Assembly: GCA_963977495.1 (NCBI GenBank)
Contig: CAXBOT010000002.1
Location: 186,001 to 250,000, forward strand
Reading direction: 5' to 3'
Origin: UBA1672 sp963977495
GTDB taxonomy: Bacteria; Pseudomonadota; Alphaproteobacteria; Micavibrionales; Micavibrionaceae
Length of the DNA: 64,000 bases
Part shown: positions 1-9,068 of the stretch, piece after piece
Position numbering within the stretch: position 1 is the stretch's first letter
Layout of the letters: the number at the start of each line of letters is the position of its first letter
Translations under genes and position numbers: made by a program
Notes under the pieces: model-generated
What the model was told of the DNA's origin: nothing
What the model saw: only the letters and a program-made list of their open reading frames with translations
The model's database searches: none

Positions 1-1397
1 TTACTGCAACAAGCGGTAAAGAGGCACTGGAGAAGATCGACAGTGAAAATCCTGATATTGTGTTATTGGATGTGATGATGCCGGGAATGGACGGTTTCGA
101 GGTTTGTCGCCGGATTAAATCCAACCCTGAAAAAGCGCATATTCCCGTTGTGATGGTGACCGCATTAACGGACATACAAGATAAAGTGCGCGGTCTGGAA
201 GTCGGCGCGGATGATTTCTTGAGCAAACCCATTGACGATGTGGCATTGATGGCGCGTGTGCGCTCTCTGGCGCGTTTGAAAATGGCCTTGGATGAATGGC
301 GCATCCGTGAGAATGCAGCCAACCAGTTCGGCGTTGTGACGGAAAAAACCAATTTAATGCAAGAGCCGGTCGAAGGCGCGCGTATTTTACTGGTTGAAGA
401 TAAAGAGTTTGATAAAAATAAGGTTGTGGAGGCACTCTCTGCCGATCTTAACATTGTGATGAGTGTTGATAACGGCATGAAGGCGATGGAGTTGGTCTCT
501 TCGCAGGAATTCGATATTTTAATGGTCAGTCTGAATTTGCAAAATGAAGATGGCTTACGTTTATGTTCGCATCTTCGATCCAATGAAAGAACGCGTTCAT
601 TGCCGATTGTCATGGTCGCAGAAACCAAAGATATACAGCGCGTCGCCCATGGTATGGAAATTGGTGCGTATGATTATATTATGCGCCCGATTGAAAAAAA
701 TGAGCTTTTGGCGCGTATGCGTACACAGATCAGACGCAAAAGATTTCAAGAGCGTTTACGCTCCAGTTATGAAATCAGCTTGTCTATGGCGTTAACAGAC
801 AGTTTAACGGGGCTTTATAATCGCCGCTATCTTGAGGTTCACCTTGAAAAATTGATCGAAAGCAACGCGCAGAGCAAAAAGGCTTTGGCTGTTATTATGC
901 TTGATATTGATCATTTCAAAGATGTGAATGATACGCATGGCCACGCGGTTGGCGATGCAGTTTTAAAGATATTTGCCGATCGTTTGAAAGACAATGTACG
1001 GAGCTTTGATCTCGTCGCCAGAATGGGCGGAGAAGAGTTTGTCGTTATTTTGCCTGATGTATCGCCCGAGCGCGCCTATATGGTGGCGGAGCGTTTGCGT
1101 AAATCAATCGGTGAAGAACCTGTGCCGTGCGCGGTAGAGGGGGGCAGCTTGCATATTACGACATCTGTTGGTGCGGCTATTATTAATAATGGCGGGCATG
1201 AAATTGCCAGTGTGCTTGATCGCGCCGATAAATGTTTGTACGAAGCAAAACATGGCGGTCGTGATTGTACGATTTTTGAGAATAAAGGCAAAATCACGTC
1301 TGATGATTATAAAGAGGTCGAACGGGTGTTCATGAATGAAGATGCCGCTGATGGTACATCCGGCAAAGCATCGGGAAGCGTCAGCACGCAGGCCTAA
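1..1397 (+). CDS. pleD: PleD-type response regulator / diguanylate cyclase, 5' end missing
   Basis: Makes cyclic di-GMP from two GTP under phosphorelay control. The reading frame is open from the window edge (codons begin at base 3), so the start lies upstream and the N-terminus of the first receiver domain is missing. Visible order: first REC domain with the phospho-acceptor segment LLDVMMPG (bases 60-89) and the KPID lysine; a second, degenerate REC domain (MVSLNLQNEDG where an acceptor Asp would lie); then a GGDEF domain with GGEEF at bases 1026-1040. This REC-REC-GGDEF architecture is that of Caulobacter PleD. It sits convergent to a small lipoprotein and near rpmG, a common alphaproteobacterial neighbourhood. 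An RxxD inhibitory site was not securely identified. Confident on family; cell-cycle role is inferred from homologues. Confidence 0.93.
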   Translation, partial: TATSGKEALEKIDSENPDIVLLDVMMPGMDGFEVCRRIKSNPEKAHIPVVMVTALTDIQDKVRGLEVGADDFLSKPIDDVALMARVRSLARLKMALDEWRIRENAANQFGVVTEKTNLMQEPVEGARILLVEDKEFDKNKVVEALSADLNIVMSVDNGMKAMELVSSQEFDILMVSLNLQNEDGLRLCSHLRSNERTRSLPIVMVAETKDIQRVAHGMEIGAYDYIMRPIEKNELLARMRTQIRRKRFQERLRSSYEISLSMALTDSLTGLYNRRYLEVHLEKLIESNAQSKKALAVIMLDIDHFKDVNDTHGHAVGDAVLKIFADRLKDNVRSFDLVARMGGEEFVVILPDVSPERAYMVAERLRKSIGEEPVPCAVEGGSLHITTSVGAAIINNGGHEIASVLDRADKCLYEAKHGGRDCTIFENKGKITSDDYKEVERVFMNEDAADGTSGKASGSVSTQA

Positions 1398-1400
1398 ACG

Positions 1401-1859
1401 CTATCTTTCACCTTTATCTTTTGTAAATGCCGTCATTTGGAACATCTTGCTGTGATCAGTAGATGCATTCATTGGCAGGCTATATTCCGATACATCAAAC
1501 GTATATGTGGTTTTCTTATCAAAAGAAATAACCAGTTTTTGGTTTTCTATACGCCATGTTTGTCCCGCGATATAAGCGTAAGGGCCGGGCTTGGACCAGT
1601 TGTGTCCCAAGGTGCCGTTTGGGTTTAAATATAAATACGCGCCCCTCTCCCACAGTGCCCTCATGTCCGGATCAAGTTTTGTGCGGCTGCTGGTGGGGAC
1701 AATGGTTGCCAGTAAATATTCATACGACATGCCGCCTGCGATTGCGGGGTGCGGTATAGCAGGGGTGAGCGAGGTTTCGAGCGGCGTTGTTGCATTTTGT
1801 TCAACGCAGGATGCAAGGGGGATACACAAGAATGTCAGTAAAAGAACATAAAAGCGCAC
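1401..1859 (-). CDS. Small predicted outer-membrane lipoprotein, unknown function
   Basis: 152 residues. It begins with GTG (no in-frame ATG nearby; an AAGGA-like site lies upstream). A hydrophobic stretch ends in a lipobox, LASC, with the lipidated Cys at residue 18. The mature part contains a compact beta-rich segment (GTLGHNWSKPGPYAYIAGQTWRI with aromatic residues, then VISFDKKTTYTF), resembling small ligand-binding or META/DUF-type lipoprotein folds, but I do not recognise the family. It is convergent with pleD and separated from rpmG by a terminator, so it is probably monocistronic. Confidence 0.72.
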   Translation of the reverse strand: MRFYVLLLTFLCIPLASCVEQNATTPLETSLTPAIPHPAIAGGMSYEYLLATIVPTSSRTKLDPDMRALWERGAYLYLNPNGTLGHNWSKPGPYAYIAGQTWRIENQKLVISFDKKTTYTFDVSEYSLPMNASTDHSKMFQMTAFTKDKGER

Positions 1860-1939
1860 AGCATGGATCCTTCTTGAAAGATGTTATTCGAATATGCCTA
1901 GAGTGACATAGTGATGATGCGATCACAATACACAAAATA

Positions 1940-1965
1940 AAAACGCCCCGATATCAGGGCGTTTT
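1940..1965 (-). terminator. Rho-independent terminator downstream of rpmG
   Basis: The perfect stem AAAACGCCC / GGGCGTTTT encloses an 8-base loop. Read on the minus strand it ends in a GTTTTTATTTT tract, placed 25 bases after the rpmG stop. It separates the rpmG transcript from the lipoprotein gene. Confidence 0.85.
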
Positions 1966-1989
1966 GAAACGTTAGAAAAAGACCGTCCA

Positions 1990-2190
1990 TTATTTTTTGG
2001 ATGGTGGCATTTTCTTTTCTACGAATACAACATGCATTCCTTTTTTCCCTGTTTCGGGGTTAACCGCCCAAGGATCATATTTTTTCTTTTTGATTTTATA
2101 TTCAGCGCGTGTCGAGCGTTTTGCATAGTAACGATATCCGGTACCAGCTTCGCTTTCCAATCTCACTTTTACGTATGACGCTTTTGCCAT
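1990..2190 (-). CDS. rpmG: 50S ribosomal protein L33
   Basis: 66 residues starting MAKASYVKVRL, a component of the large ribosomal subunit. The start at 2190 is chosen because AGGAGT lies 8 bases upstream and the family begins at MAK; an upstream extension to 2247 is open but has no support. The sequence is Lys/Arg-rich with the YYAKRSTR and KYDPWAV segments typical of bacterial L33. It lacks the CxxC pairs of zinc-binding L33 forms, so it is the zinc-independent (C-) type. It follows rnr's start region on the same strand side and ends at a strong terminator. Confidence 0.95.
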   Translation of the reverse strand: MAKASYVKVRLESEAGTGYRYYAKRSTRAEYKIKKKKYDPWAVNPETGKKGMHVVFVEKKMPPSKK

Positions 2191-2265
2191 TTTTAAAACT
2201 CCTGTATTCGAAGTCGGTTTTATGAAGGGTTTGGCGATGAATGTCAAGCATTTCGCATGCAGGTT

Positions 2266-4557
2266 TTATCGTTTTTTTCTTCGGTGGGTGTTTGGACGTT
2301 TTTTTCCGCCTTTTCCGGACGGAGAATTTCGCCTGTCACTCTGCCCTGATCCATGTGCTGATGGCCTTGCCATTCCTTCGATATCGGCGTCTTTTTGTCC
2401 GGGGGCAAGGGCAAATATGCAAGAACCTGTGATGCCGTCGGCTTCTTTTATGACCACACGCATTTTTGCGCCAAGGCGATAGATTCGCCCGCGCTTACGC
2501 CCGATCAGTGCATGTGCTTTTTCATCATGGACATAAAAATCATCCGATAGGGATTTCATAGGGATTAAGCCATCTGCGCCGCTTTCGGCCAATGTTACGA
2601 ACAAGCCAAAGCGGGTAACACCATTGATAGAGCCATTAAATTCCGCGCCGATATGGCTGGAGAGGTAACTGGCGGTAAAGCGATCTACGGCGTTGCGTTC
2701 AGCCTCCATTGAGGTACGTTCAGTGCCTGAAATATGCTGTGCGATTTCTTCAATGCGGGCTTTTTCATGTTTGTCCAGTCCGCCATCACCAAGCTTATAC
2801 GCCCCGATCAAAGAACGGTGAACCAATAAATCAGCATAGCGGCGAATGGGCGAGGTGAAATGCGCATAGCGTTGCAGCGCAAGACCAAAATGCCCCAGAT
2901 TATCAATCGAATAGATGGCCTGACTTTGTGTGCGCAGAATCATTTGGGATATCAAATGACTGTACGGATGTCCGGCGGCTTTGCGTAAAATATGGTTGAT
3001 TTGCGCAGGCTTTACATTCTCACCTTTGGGAACTGATAAATCAAAATTGGCCAGAAAATCACGCGCGGATTCCAGTTTGTCAAAGGCGGGTTTGTCGTGC
3101 ACACGATAAACGCACGGATAATCGCCGCGCCCTTTTTCTTTCTGGTTTTTGCTTTCCAGTGCGCTTGCCGCTGCAACATTGGCCAGAATCATGAATTCTT
3201 CGATCAATTTGTGCGCATCAAGGCGCTGGCGCGTTGTAACGCCGGTCATATTGCCTTTATCATCGATAATAATTTGACGTTCGGGCAAATCCAGATCCAG
3301 TGCACCGCGTTTGATGCGTGCCTGATCGAGGACTTCGTAAACATCATAAAGCGGGGCAATCACATCATCCATCAGATGGTCCGTGGTTTTATCACCATTG
3401 CCGTCACGCGCGGCCTGTACCTGTTCATAGGTCAGGCGTGCATGAGATTTAATCAAGGCGCGCACGAATTTGTAACGTTGGAGCTGCCCGTCCTCATCAA
3501 TATACATATGCACAGCCAAGGATGCGCGTGGCTCGTTCGGGCGTAGCGAGCATAAATCATTGGATAATGCTTCGGGCAGCATCGGCACGACGCGATCAGG
3601 GAAGTACGTGGAGTTTCCGCGCTTTTGCGCTTCGGTATCAAGGGCTGTGCCATGGCGCACATAATGCGCGACATCGGCAATGGCGACGATCAAATGATAT
3701 GTGCCGTCATCCAGCTTTTCGGCGAAAACCGCATCATCAAAGTCGCGTGCATCCGCGCCGTCAATCGTTACCAGTGGTACATTTTGTAAATCTTCGCGCT
3801 TGCCCAAGGGCGGCACTTTCATGCCGTTTGTTTCCTCAATCACATTTTGCGGGAAATGATCGCTTAAGCCCGCTTCATGCTGTGAGATCAGACTGATGGT
3901 TCTTGGGTCACCTTGCTTGCCGACCACTTCGATAACCCGTACACGCTTGCGCTTTAGGCCGCGTGAGGGCATGACTTCGGCGGTGACGAGGTCGCCTTCT
4001 TTTGCGCCGTTTAAATCACCCATCGCGATATCAAAATCATATTTCGCGCGTTTATTTGTGGGTTGAAGAATAGCGCCGTTTTTCTGAATGCGGATGATGC
4101 CGATCACCTGACCGCCCTCATAGCGCGAGCCTTCGTCGATCAAGCGGATGATGCGCGCTTCGTAGGTTGCATCACCTGTGCGTGAAAGGCGGCATAGGGC
4201 GCGGCTGCCTTCGCGGACGTTCTTGAAGTTCTTTTTATCGGGGATGATTTCAATACGCGGGGGCGCGCCGTTAATTTCTGCATCCCATTCCAGCGGCTGT
4301 GCGAACACATCGCCGTCCAGATCAATGTCATTTATTGTGACGACAGCAACAGACGGAAGCCCGTCAGGCGCGCTATAAACGCCGCCTGCTTGTTTGGCGA
4401 TAGAGCCGTCTTTTTCAAGTGTTTTCAGAATTTGTTTTAAAGCGACGCGGTGTTCCCCGCCCTTGATTTTGAATGCCCGCGCAATCTGTCTTTTGGTGAC
4501 AGGCGTGCTTGAGGTTTTGATAAAGTCGAAAACCGTTTCTTTTGTGACAATGCTCAT
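2266..4557 (-). CDS. rnr: Ribonuclease R
   Basis: A processive 3'-5' exoribonuclease of the RNB family, acting on structured RNA, rRNA quality control and trans-translation substrates. 763 residues, close to the usual length. Order: N-terminal helix-turn-helix-like RNase R domain (1-70), cold-shock OB domains (about 80-230), RNB catalytic domain with the acidic motif DGADARDFDDAV (about 268-279), the TSPIRRYADLLVHR segment, an S1 domain (FNGSINGVTRFGLFV), and a Lys/Arg-rich C-terminal tail. ATG start. It lies 23 bases after topA on the same strand, so is probably the distal gene of the pyrB-plsY-dprA-topA-rnr run. Confidence 0.96.
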   Translation of the reverse strand: MSIVTKETVFDFIKTSSTPVTKRQIARAFKIKGGEHRVALKQILKTLEKDGSIAKQAGGVYSAPDGLPSVAVVTINDIDLDGDVFAQPLEWDAEINGAPPRIEIIPDKKNFKNVREGSRALCRLSRTGDATYEARIIRLIDEGSRYEGGQVIGIIRIQKNGAILQPTNKRAKYDFDIAMGDLNGAKEGDLVTAEVMPSRGLKRKRVRVIEVVGKQGDPRTISLISQHEAGLSDHFPQNVIEETNGMKVPPLGKREDLQNVPLVTIDGADARDFDDAVFAEKLDDGTYHLIVAIADVAHYVRHGTALDTEAQKRGNSTYFPDRVVPMLPEALSNDLCSLRPNEPRASLAVHMYIDEDGQLQRYKFVRALIKSHARLTYEQVQAARDGNGDKTTDHLMDDVIAPLYDVYEVLDQARIKRGALDLDLPERQIIIDDKGNMTGVTTRQRLDAHKLIEEFMILANVAAASALESKNQKEKGRGDYPCVYRVHDKPAFDKLESARDFLANFDLSVPKGENVKPAQINHILRKAAGHPYSHLISQMILRTQSQAIYSIDNLGHFGLALQRYAHFTSPIRRYADLLVHRSLIGAYKLGDGGLDKHEKARIEEIAQHISGTERTSMEAERNAVDRFTASYLSSHIGAEFNGSINGVTRFGLFVTLAESGADGLIPMKSLSDDFYVHDEKAHALIGRKRGRIYRLGAKMRVVIKEADGITGSCIFALAPGQKDADIEGMARPSAHGSGQSDRRNSPSGKGGKKRPNTHRRKKR

Positions 4558-4580
4558 AATGTTAATGTGTTCATAGTGTA

Positions 4581-7148
4581 TTAGGCACTTTTCTTAGGTT
4601 TAGAAGAAGATTTTTTGGTTGTTTTTTTCTTCTTAGGTTTCTTTTTAACCGTTTCTTTTTGCTCTTTTTCAGCATCTTTTGCGGCTTTTGCAGCTTCCTT
4701 CGCGGCGCGTTTTTCTGCGGCTTGCGCCAAAACTTCGACGGCGCGGTTCATGCCAACATGCATCACATCATCGCCTTTGGGCAGAGATGTGAATTTACCT
4801 TCATGCTTCAAGAACGGCCCGAAACGTCCGATTCCGGCTTGTATCATGTCGCCTGTTTCGGGGTGTGTTCCGACATCACGCGGCAGAGCGAGCAAAGATA
4901 ACGCTGTTTCCAGCGTGACGTCTTCGGCATTTGTCCCTGCGGGTAATCCTTGACGTTTTGGCTTTGGCAGTGCCTTTTTCTTTGGCTTCTTCGGTGGTTT
5001 TTTATCGTCTTCCTTGGCTTTTTTGACCTTTTCCGCATGGATTTTGAATGCTTCATCATTGATGGCTTCAACTTCGGCTACGGCTTCGGGGGCGGGGTCA
5101 ATTTGCACATAAGGGCCATAAGGGCCACGGCGTAATGATACGGTGCGTCCCGTGCCCGGATCATTGCCCAGAATTTTTGGCTCATTGGCAAGTGCGGCGT
5201 TATCGTTCTCTCCGCCATCAGGCACGACCAACGGACGTGTGAATTTACACTCGGGGTAATTTGAACAACCGATAAACGCGCCGAATTTACCCAGTTTCAA
5301 ACCAAGGCGACCATCTTCCAGATCTTTATTTTCTGCGCAGGCCTGACATGTGCGGCTTTCTTGACCTTCGGGGAAGAAATGCGGGCCAAGCTCGGCATCC
5401 AGATGGTCAATAACATCTGTGATGGTCAGTTCTTTTGTGCCGTCAACAGCGACTTTGAAATCCGTCCAGAACAAGCGCAGCGCTTCTTTCCATTCAACAT
5501 GGCCTGAGGCAATCGCATCGAGTTCTTCTTCCAAATTCGCGGTGAAATCATAATCGACATAGCGCGTGAAGAATTTTTCAAGGAAGGTGGTAACCAAACG
5601 GCCACGATCTTCGGGAACAAATCGGCGTTTTTCCATCGTCACATAATTACGATCTCGCAAAACCTGCAAGATTGACGCGTAAGTGGATGGGCGACCAATA
5701 CCAAGCTCTTCCATTCTTTTCACCAAGGAGGCTTCGGAATAGCGCGGTGGTGGCTGTGTGAAATGCTGGTTCGGCGTTGTATTGATGAGTTTTGTATTAT
5801 CGCGCTCTTTCATTGGTGGCAGGCGGCGATCTTTATCATTTGTATTATCGTCCTCATCATCCGTGTCTTCGTGATACAAGGTTAAGAAACCGTCAAACGC
5901 AATGACAGAGCCATTGGCGCGTAAAATGACATCATCTGTTCCATCCGATATATCGACCTTCATTTGATCCATAATCGCATTTTCCATTTGCGATGCGATG
6001 GTACGTTTCCAGATCAAATCATACAAACGCCATTGGTCTTTTTCCAACGTCCCTTTGAGGGAGGCGGGCGTACGTGATAAATCTGTCGGGCGGATCGCTT
6101 CGTGCGCTTCTTGGGCGTTTTTGGCTTTTGATTTATACAGGCGCGGCGCATCGGGAAGATATTTATTGCCGTAATCTTTGTTAATAACATCGCGGCACTG
6201 TTTCACCGCATCTTCGGACAGGGTCGTACCGTCTGTACGCATATAGGTAATATAACCCCCATCTTCGGCAGAACCTTCATATAAGCGTTGTGCAAGGCGC
6301 ATGGTATTGGATGCGGACATACCCAACTTACGTGAAGCCTCCATTTGCAAAGAGGACGTAATAAAAGGGGCGGACGGGCTGCGGCGTACTTGTTTCTTTT
6401 CGATGTTTTGTACGGACAGCTTTTTGTTTTTGATGCGCTCGACTGCGCCTGTGGCATCGGCTTCGCTTGGAATATCAAATTTGCCGAGCTTGTTACCTGC
6501 AAGATGCGTCAGGCGTGCAACAAAAGGCGCGCCGTCAGGTGTGTGCAGATGTGTTTCGATGCTCCAATATTCTTGGGGCTTGAATAATTCAATCTCGGTT
6601 TCGCGCTCGCAAATCAAACGCAAGGCAACGGATTGTACGCGCCCCGCAGAACGTGAACCGGGCAATTTGCGCCATAAAACAGGTGAAATGTTAAACCCAA
6701 CCAGATAATCCAGCGCGCGGCGCGCCAGATACGCATCGATCAACGGTTGATCAAGGCCGCGGGCATTTTCAAATGCTTTTTGAACGGCGGTTTTGGTGAT
6801 TTCGTTAAAGGTCACGCGGTGAACGTCTTTGCCATCAAGCAGACCATCTTCGTTCAATAATTCATAAATATGCCATGCAATGGCCTCTCCCTCGCGGTCG
6901 GGGTCAGGTGCGAGATAGATTGCGTCGGCTTTTTTCAGAGCCTTCTTTATATCTTTGACATTTTTATCGGCGCGCTCGCCCAATTGCCATTTCATCGCGA
7001 AATCTTCATCGGGTAAAACGGAGCCGTCTTTATTCACCAAATCACGCACATGACCATATGATGCCAAAACTTCGTAATCTGATCCCAGATACTTGTTTAT
7101 GGTTTTAGCTTTAGCGGGAGATTCAACAATGACCAGATTTTTGCTCAA
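4581..7148 (-). CDS. topA: DNA topoisomerase I
   Basis: Type IA topoisomerase that relaxes negative supercoils. 855 residues. Toprim domain at the N-terminus (VIVESPAKAKTI; DPDREGEAIAWH), active-site Tyr in YITYMRTDG, then C-terminal zinc-ribbon (CxxC...C...C in CQACAEN ... CSNYPEC), further Topo_C_Rpt repeats (GRTVSLRRGPYGPYV; ETGDMIQAGIGRFGPF) and a Lys-rich tail. The start codon is TTG, overlapping the dprA stop as TTGA, so translation is probably coupled; MSKNLVIVESPAK agrees with family N-termini. Confidence 0.96.
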   Translation of the reverse strand: MSKNLVIVESPAKAKTINKYLGSDYEVLASYGHVRDLVNKDGSVLPDEDFAMKWQLGERADKNVKDIKKALKKADAIYLAPDPDREGEAIAWHIYELLNEDGLLDGKDVHRVTFNEITKTAVQKAFENARGLDQPLIDAYLARRALDYLVGFNISPVLWRKLPGSRSAGRVQSVALRLICERETEIELFKPQEYWSIETHLHTPDGAPFVARLTHLAGNKLGKFDIPSEADATGAVERIKNKKLSVQNIEKKQVRRSPSAPFITSSLQMEASRKLGMSASNTMRLAQRLYEGSAEDGGYITYMRTDGTTLSEDAVKQCRDVINKDYGNKYLPDAPRLYKSKAKNAQEAHEAIRPTDLSRTPASLKGTLEKDQWRLYDLIWKRTIASQMENAIMDQMKVDISDGTDDVILRANGSVIAFDGFLTLYHEDTDDEDDNTNDKDRRLPPMKERDNTKLINTTPNQHFTQPPPRYSEASLVKRMEELGIGRPSTYASILQVLRDRNYVTMEKRRFVPEDRGRLVTTFLEKFFTRYVDYDFTANLEEELDAIASGHVEWKEALRLFWTDFKVAVDGTKELTITDVIDHLDAELGPHFFPEGQESRTCQACAENKDLEDGRLGLKLGKFGAFIGCSNYPECKFTRPLVVPDGGENDNAALANEPKILGNDPGTGRTVSLRRGPYGPYVQIDPAPEAVAEVEAINDEAFKIHAEKVKKAKEDDKKPPKKPKKKALPKPKRQGLPAGTNAEDVTLETALSLLALPRDVGTHPETGDMIQAGIGRFGPFLKHEGKFTSLPKGDDVMHVGMNRAVEVLAQAAEKRAAKEAAKAAKDAEKEQKETVKKKPKKKKTTKKSSSKPKKSA

Positions 7149-8326
7149 AACGTTTCCTTTTTATTATCACTTTGTTCTAGCAAGCTTATTTTATTTCCAG
7201 GTAGGCGTTTTATGCGACCTGCCAGCTCTAATTCCAGCACACATGACTGAAGTTCGGAAATAGTCAAATGACACGCTCGGATCAATTCGTCAACTGAAAT
7301 CGGGGTAAAGGACAGATGCGCTAAGATCTTTTCCTGCATAATTTCCGGTGAGTTTTCGCTTGTTTCGTACGTGTTTGAAACTAGATGTGGGGTAAAATGA
7401 GCATATTGCGCAGGGGGTTCTCGTAAAGCTTTTCCCGAAAAATCCATCAATATTTCCAGAACATCATCGGCGTTTCTGATCAGGGTTGCGCCTTCACGAA
7501 TAAGATGGTTCGGCCCCGATGCGCGTGGGTCAAGCGGAGAGCCGGGTACGGCGTAAACATCGCGCCCTTGTTCCCCCGCCATGCGCGCGGTAATGAGTGA
7601 GCCGGAGCGGTGCGTGGCTTCGACGACGATTACGCCCTTGGAGATGCCCGATACGATGCGGTTACGGCGCGGGAAGGCGGCGGCGTAGGGTTTCGCGCCA
7701 AGTGGGCTTTCGGCGACAACAACGCCCTTTTCGATGATGCTGTCATAAAGTTTCTGGTTTTCTTCGGGATAGACCACATCAACCCCGCCTGCAACCACGG
7801 CGATTGTGCCTGTGTTTAAACTGCCTTGATGGGCGGCGGTGTCGATACCGCGCGCAAGGCCGGAGGTTATGATTTGTCCGCGCGCGCCCAGATCGCCTGC
7901 GATCTTAGCTGCGAATTTCCGCCCGTTAAGCGAAGCATTGCGTGCGCCAACAATGGCGATGCAGGATTTATTGAGCAGTGCGGGATTACCCAGAATACTT
8001 AAAACAGGCGGCGCATCATCGGTGGCGGTTAGGGCGAGGGGATAGGCGGAATCCTTCACCGTGATGATTTGCCCGCCAAGTTTTTGTAAGGCTTTATATT
8101 CCTTCGTGATTTGGCTTTCGGGTGGCGCAGTAAGCGGTTTTTTACGCCCGCCGCGGCGTGATAATTCCGGCAAAGCGGCAAGGGCTTCGCTTGCGCTGCC
8201 GAACCGTTCAATCAGTTGGTAGAATGTGATGGGGCCGATATTATCTGTGCGAATAAGGCGCAGCCATGCAAGGCGCTCTGTTTCATTTAAGCTGTCTGTT
8301 TGTGTGTTACTTTGAAACAGGTTCAA
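7145..8326 (-). CDS. dprA: DNA processing protein DprA (Smf)
   Basis: Loads RecA onto incoming single-stranded DNA during natural transformation; also conserved in non-competent bacteria. 393 residues: N-terminal SAM-like helices (1-65), a Rossmann-type core with SGLARGIDTAAH, YPEEN and FPRRNRI motifs, and a C-terminal winged-helix domain (about 325-385). No ATG is available; TTG at 8326 is preferred because AGAGGA lies about 5 bases upstream. The start lies inside the plsY 3' end (20-base overlap) and the stop overlaps topA, so all three are probably co-translated. Confidence 0.95.
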   Translation of the reverse strand: MNLFQSNTQTDSLNETERLAWLRLIRTDNIGPITFYQLIERFGSASEALAALPELSRRGGRKKPLTAPPESQITKEYKALQKLGGQIITVKDSAYPLALTATDDAPPVLSILGNPALLNKSCIAIVGARNASLNGRKFAAKIAGDLGARGQIITSGLARGIDTAAHQGSLNTGTIAVVAGGVDVVYPEENQKLYDSIIEKGVVVAESPLGAKPYAAAFPRRNRIVSGISKGVIVVEATHRSGSLITARMAGEQGRDVYAVPGSPLDPRASGPNHLIREGATLIRNADDVLEILMDFSGKALREPPAQYAHFTPHLVSNTYETSENSPEIMQEKILAHLSFTPISVDELIRACHLTISELQSCVLELELAGRIKRLPGNKISLLEQSDNKKETF

Positions 8327-9065
8327 CGGAATCCTCTTTTTTCTGCTTTTCTTTGTTTTGACCGATTTTCGGTTCTTCGCTTTTTAACAGGCGTTTGATG
8401 TTGTCTTTATGTCGTATCCATATCAATAAAGTGATCATAGCGCAAATCGCAGCGGGGGCAGAGCCGTAAATAAAGAGCGTAATGATTGGCGCGATTAGGA
8501 ATGCAATGAGCGCGGAGAGAGATGAGTATTTTGTAATTTTAGCGGTGGCAATCCATGCCAGACATGCCGCTAATCCTGCATAAGGCGCTGCGACTAATAA
8601 CGCACCAAGCCCCGTGGCCACACCTTTGCCGCCCTTGAATTTTAACCAGATGGGAAAGCAATGTCCGAGGATTGCGAAGAGACCTACTGTTAGGCCAATA
8701 TACGCGTTTTTCATATCATGATAAATTTGTTCTGATACGCATGCTTCTGGCAAATGAATTGAATATAAGTACATAATAAAAAGTACACTTAATCCACTTT
8801 TTAGCGCATCCAGCAATAAAGTGGCTAAGGCAAGAGATTTGTTTCCAGTTCTTAAAACATTCGTAGCCCCAATGTTGCCCGACCCTAAACTTCTAATATC
8901 TTGCTTTACAAAAATCTTTGTTAGTATGAGGCCAAAAGGAATGCTCCCCATTAAGTAGCAAAATATATAAGGGAAGAAGTCAATTAAGCCGAACATATAG
9001 GGATCTAGGACAGCGCAATTAAGAGAGTGAGCGATTTCATCAAAATTAGTGACCGTATTTGACAT
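8307..9065 (-). CDS. plsY: Glycerol-3-phosphate acyltransferase (acyl-phosphate type)
   Basis: Integral membrane enzyme transferring the acyl group from acyl-phosphate to glycerol-3-phosphate, the first step of phospholipid synthesis with PlsX. The three conserved loops are visible: GSIPFG, SGNIGATNVLRTG and GHCFPIWLKFKGGKGVAT, spread over about six membrane segments. The 252-residue frame has about 23 extra N-terminal residues compared with typical PlsY; a second Met at 8996 gives a standard start. The longer form is retained because AGGGTGA precedes it, just after the pyrB stop. The C-terminal tail is Lys/Glu-rich. Confidence 0.92.
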   Translation of the reverse strand: MSNTVTNFDEIAHSLNCAVLDPYMFGLIDFFPYIFCYLMGSIPFGLILTKIFVKQDIRSLGSGNIGATNVLRTGNKSLALATLLLDALKSGLSVLFIMYLYSIHLPEACVSEQIYHDMKNAYIGLTVGLFAILGHCFPIWLKFKGGKGVATGLGALLVAAPYAGLAACLAWIATAKITKYSSLSALIAFLIAPIITLFIYGSAPAAICAMITLLIWIRHKDNIKRLLKSEEPKIGQNKEKQKKEDSVEPVSK

Positions 9066-9068
9066 TCA

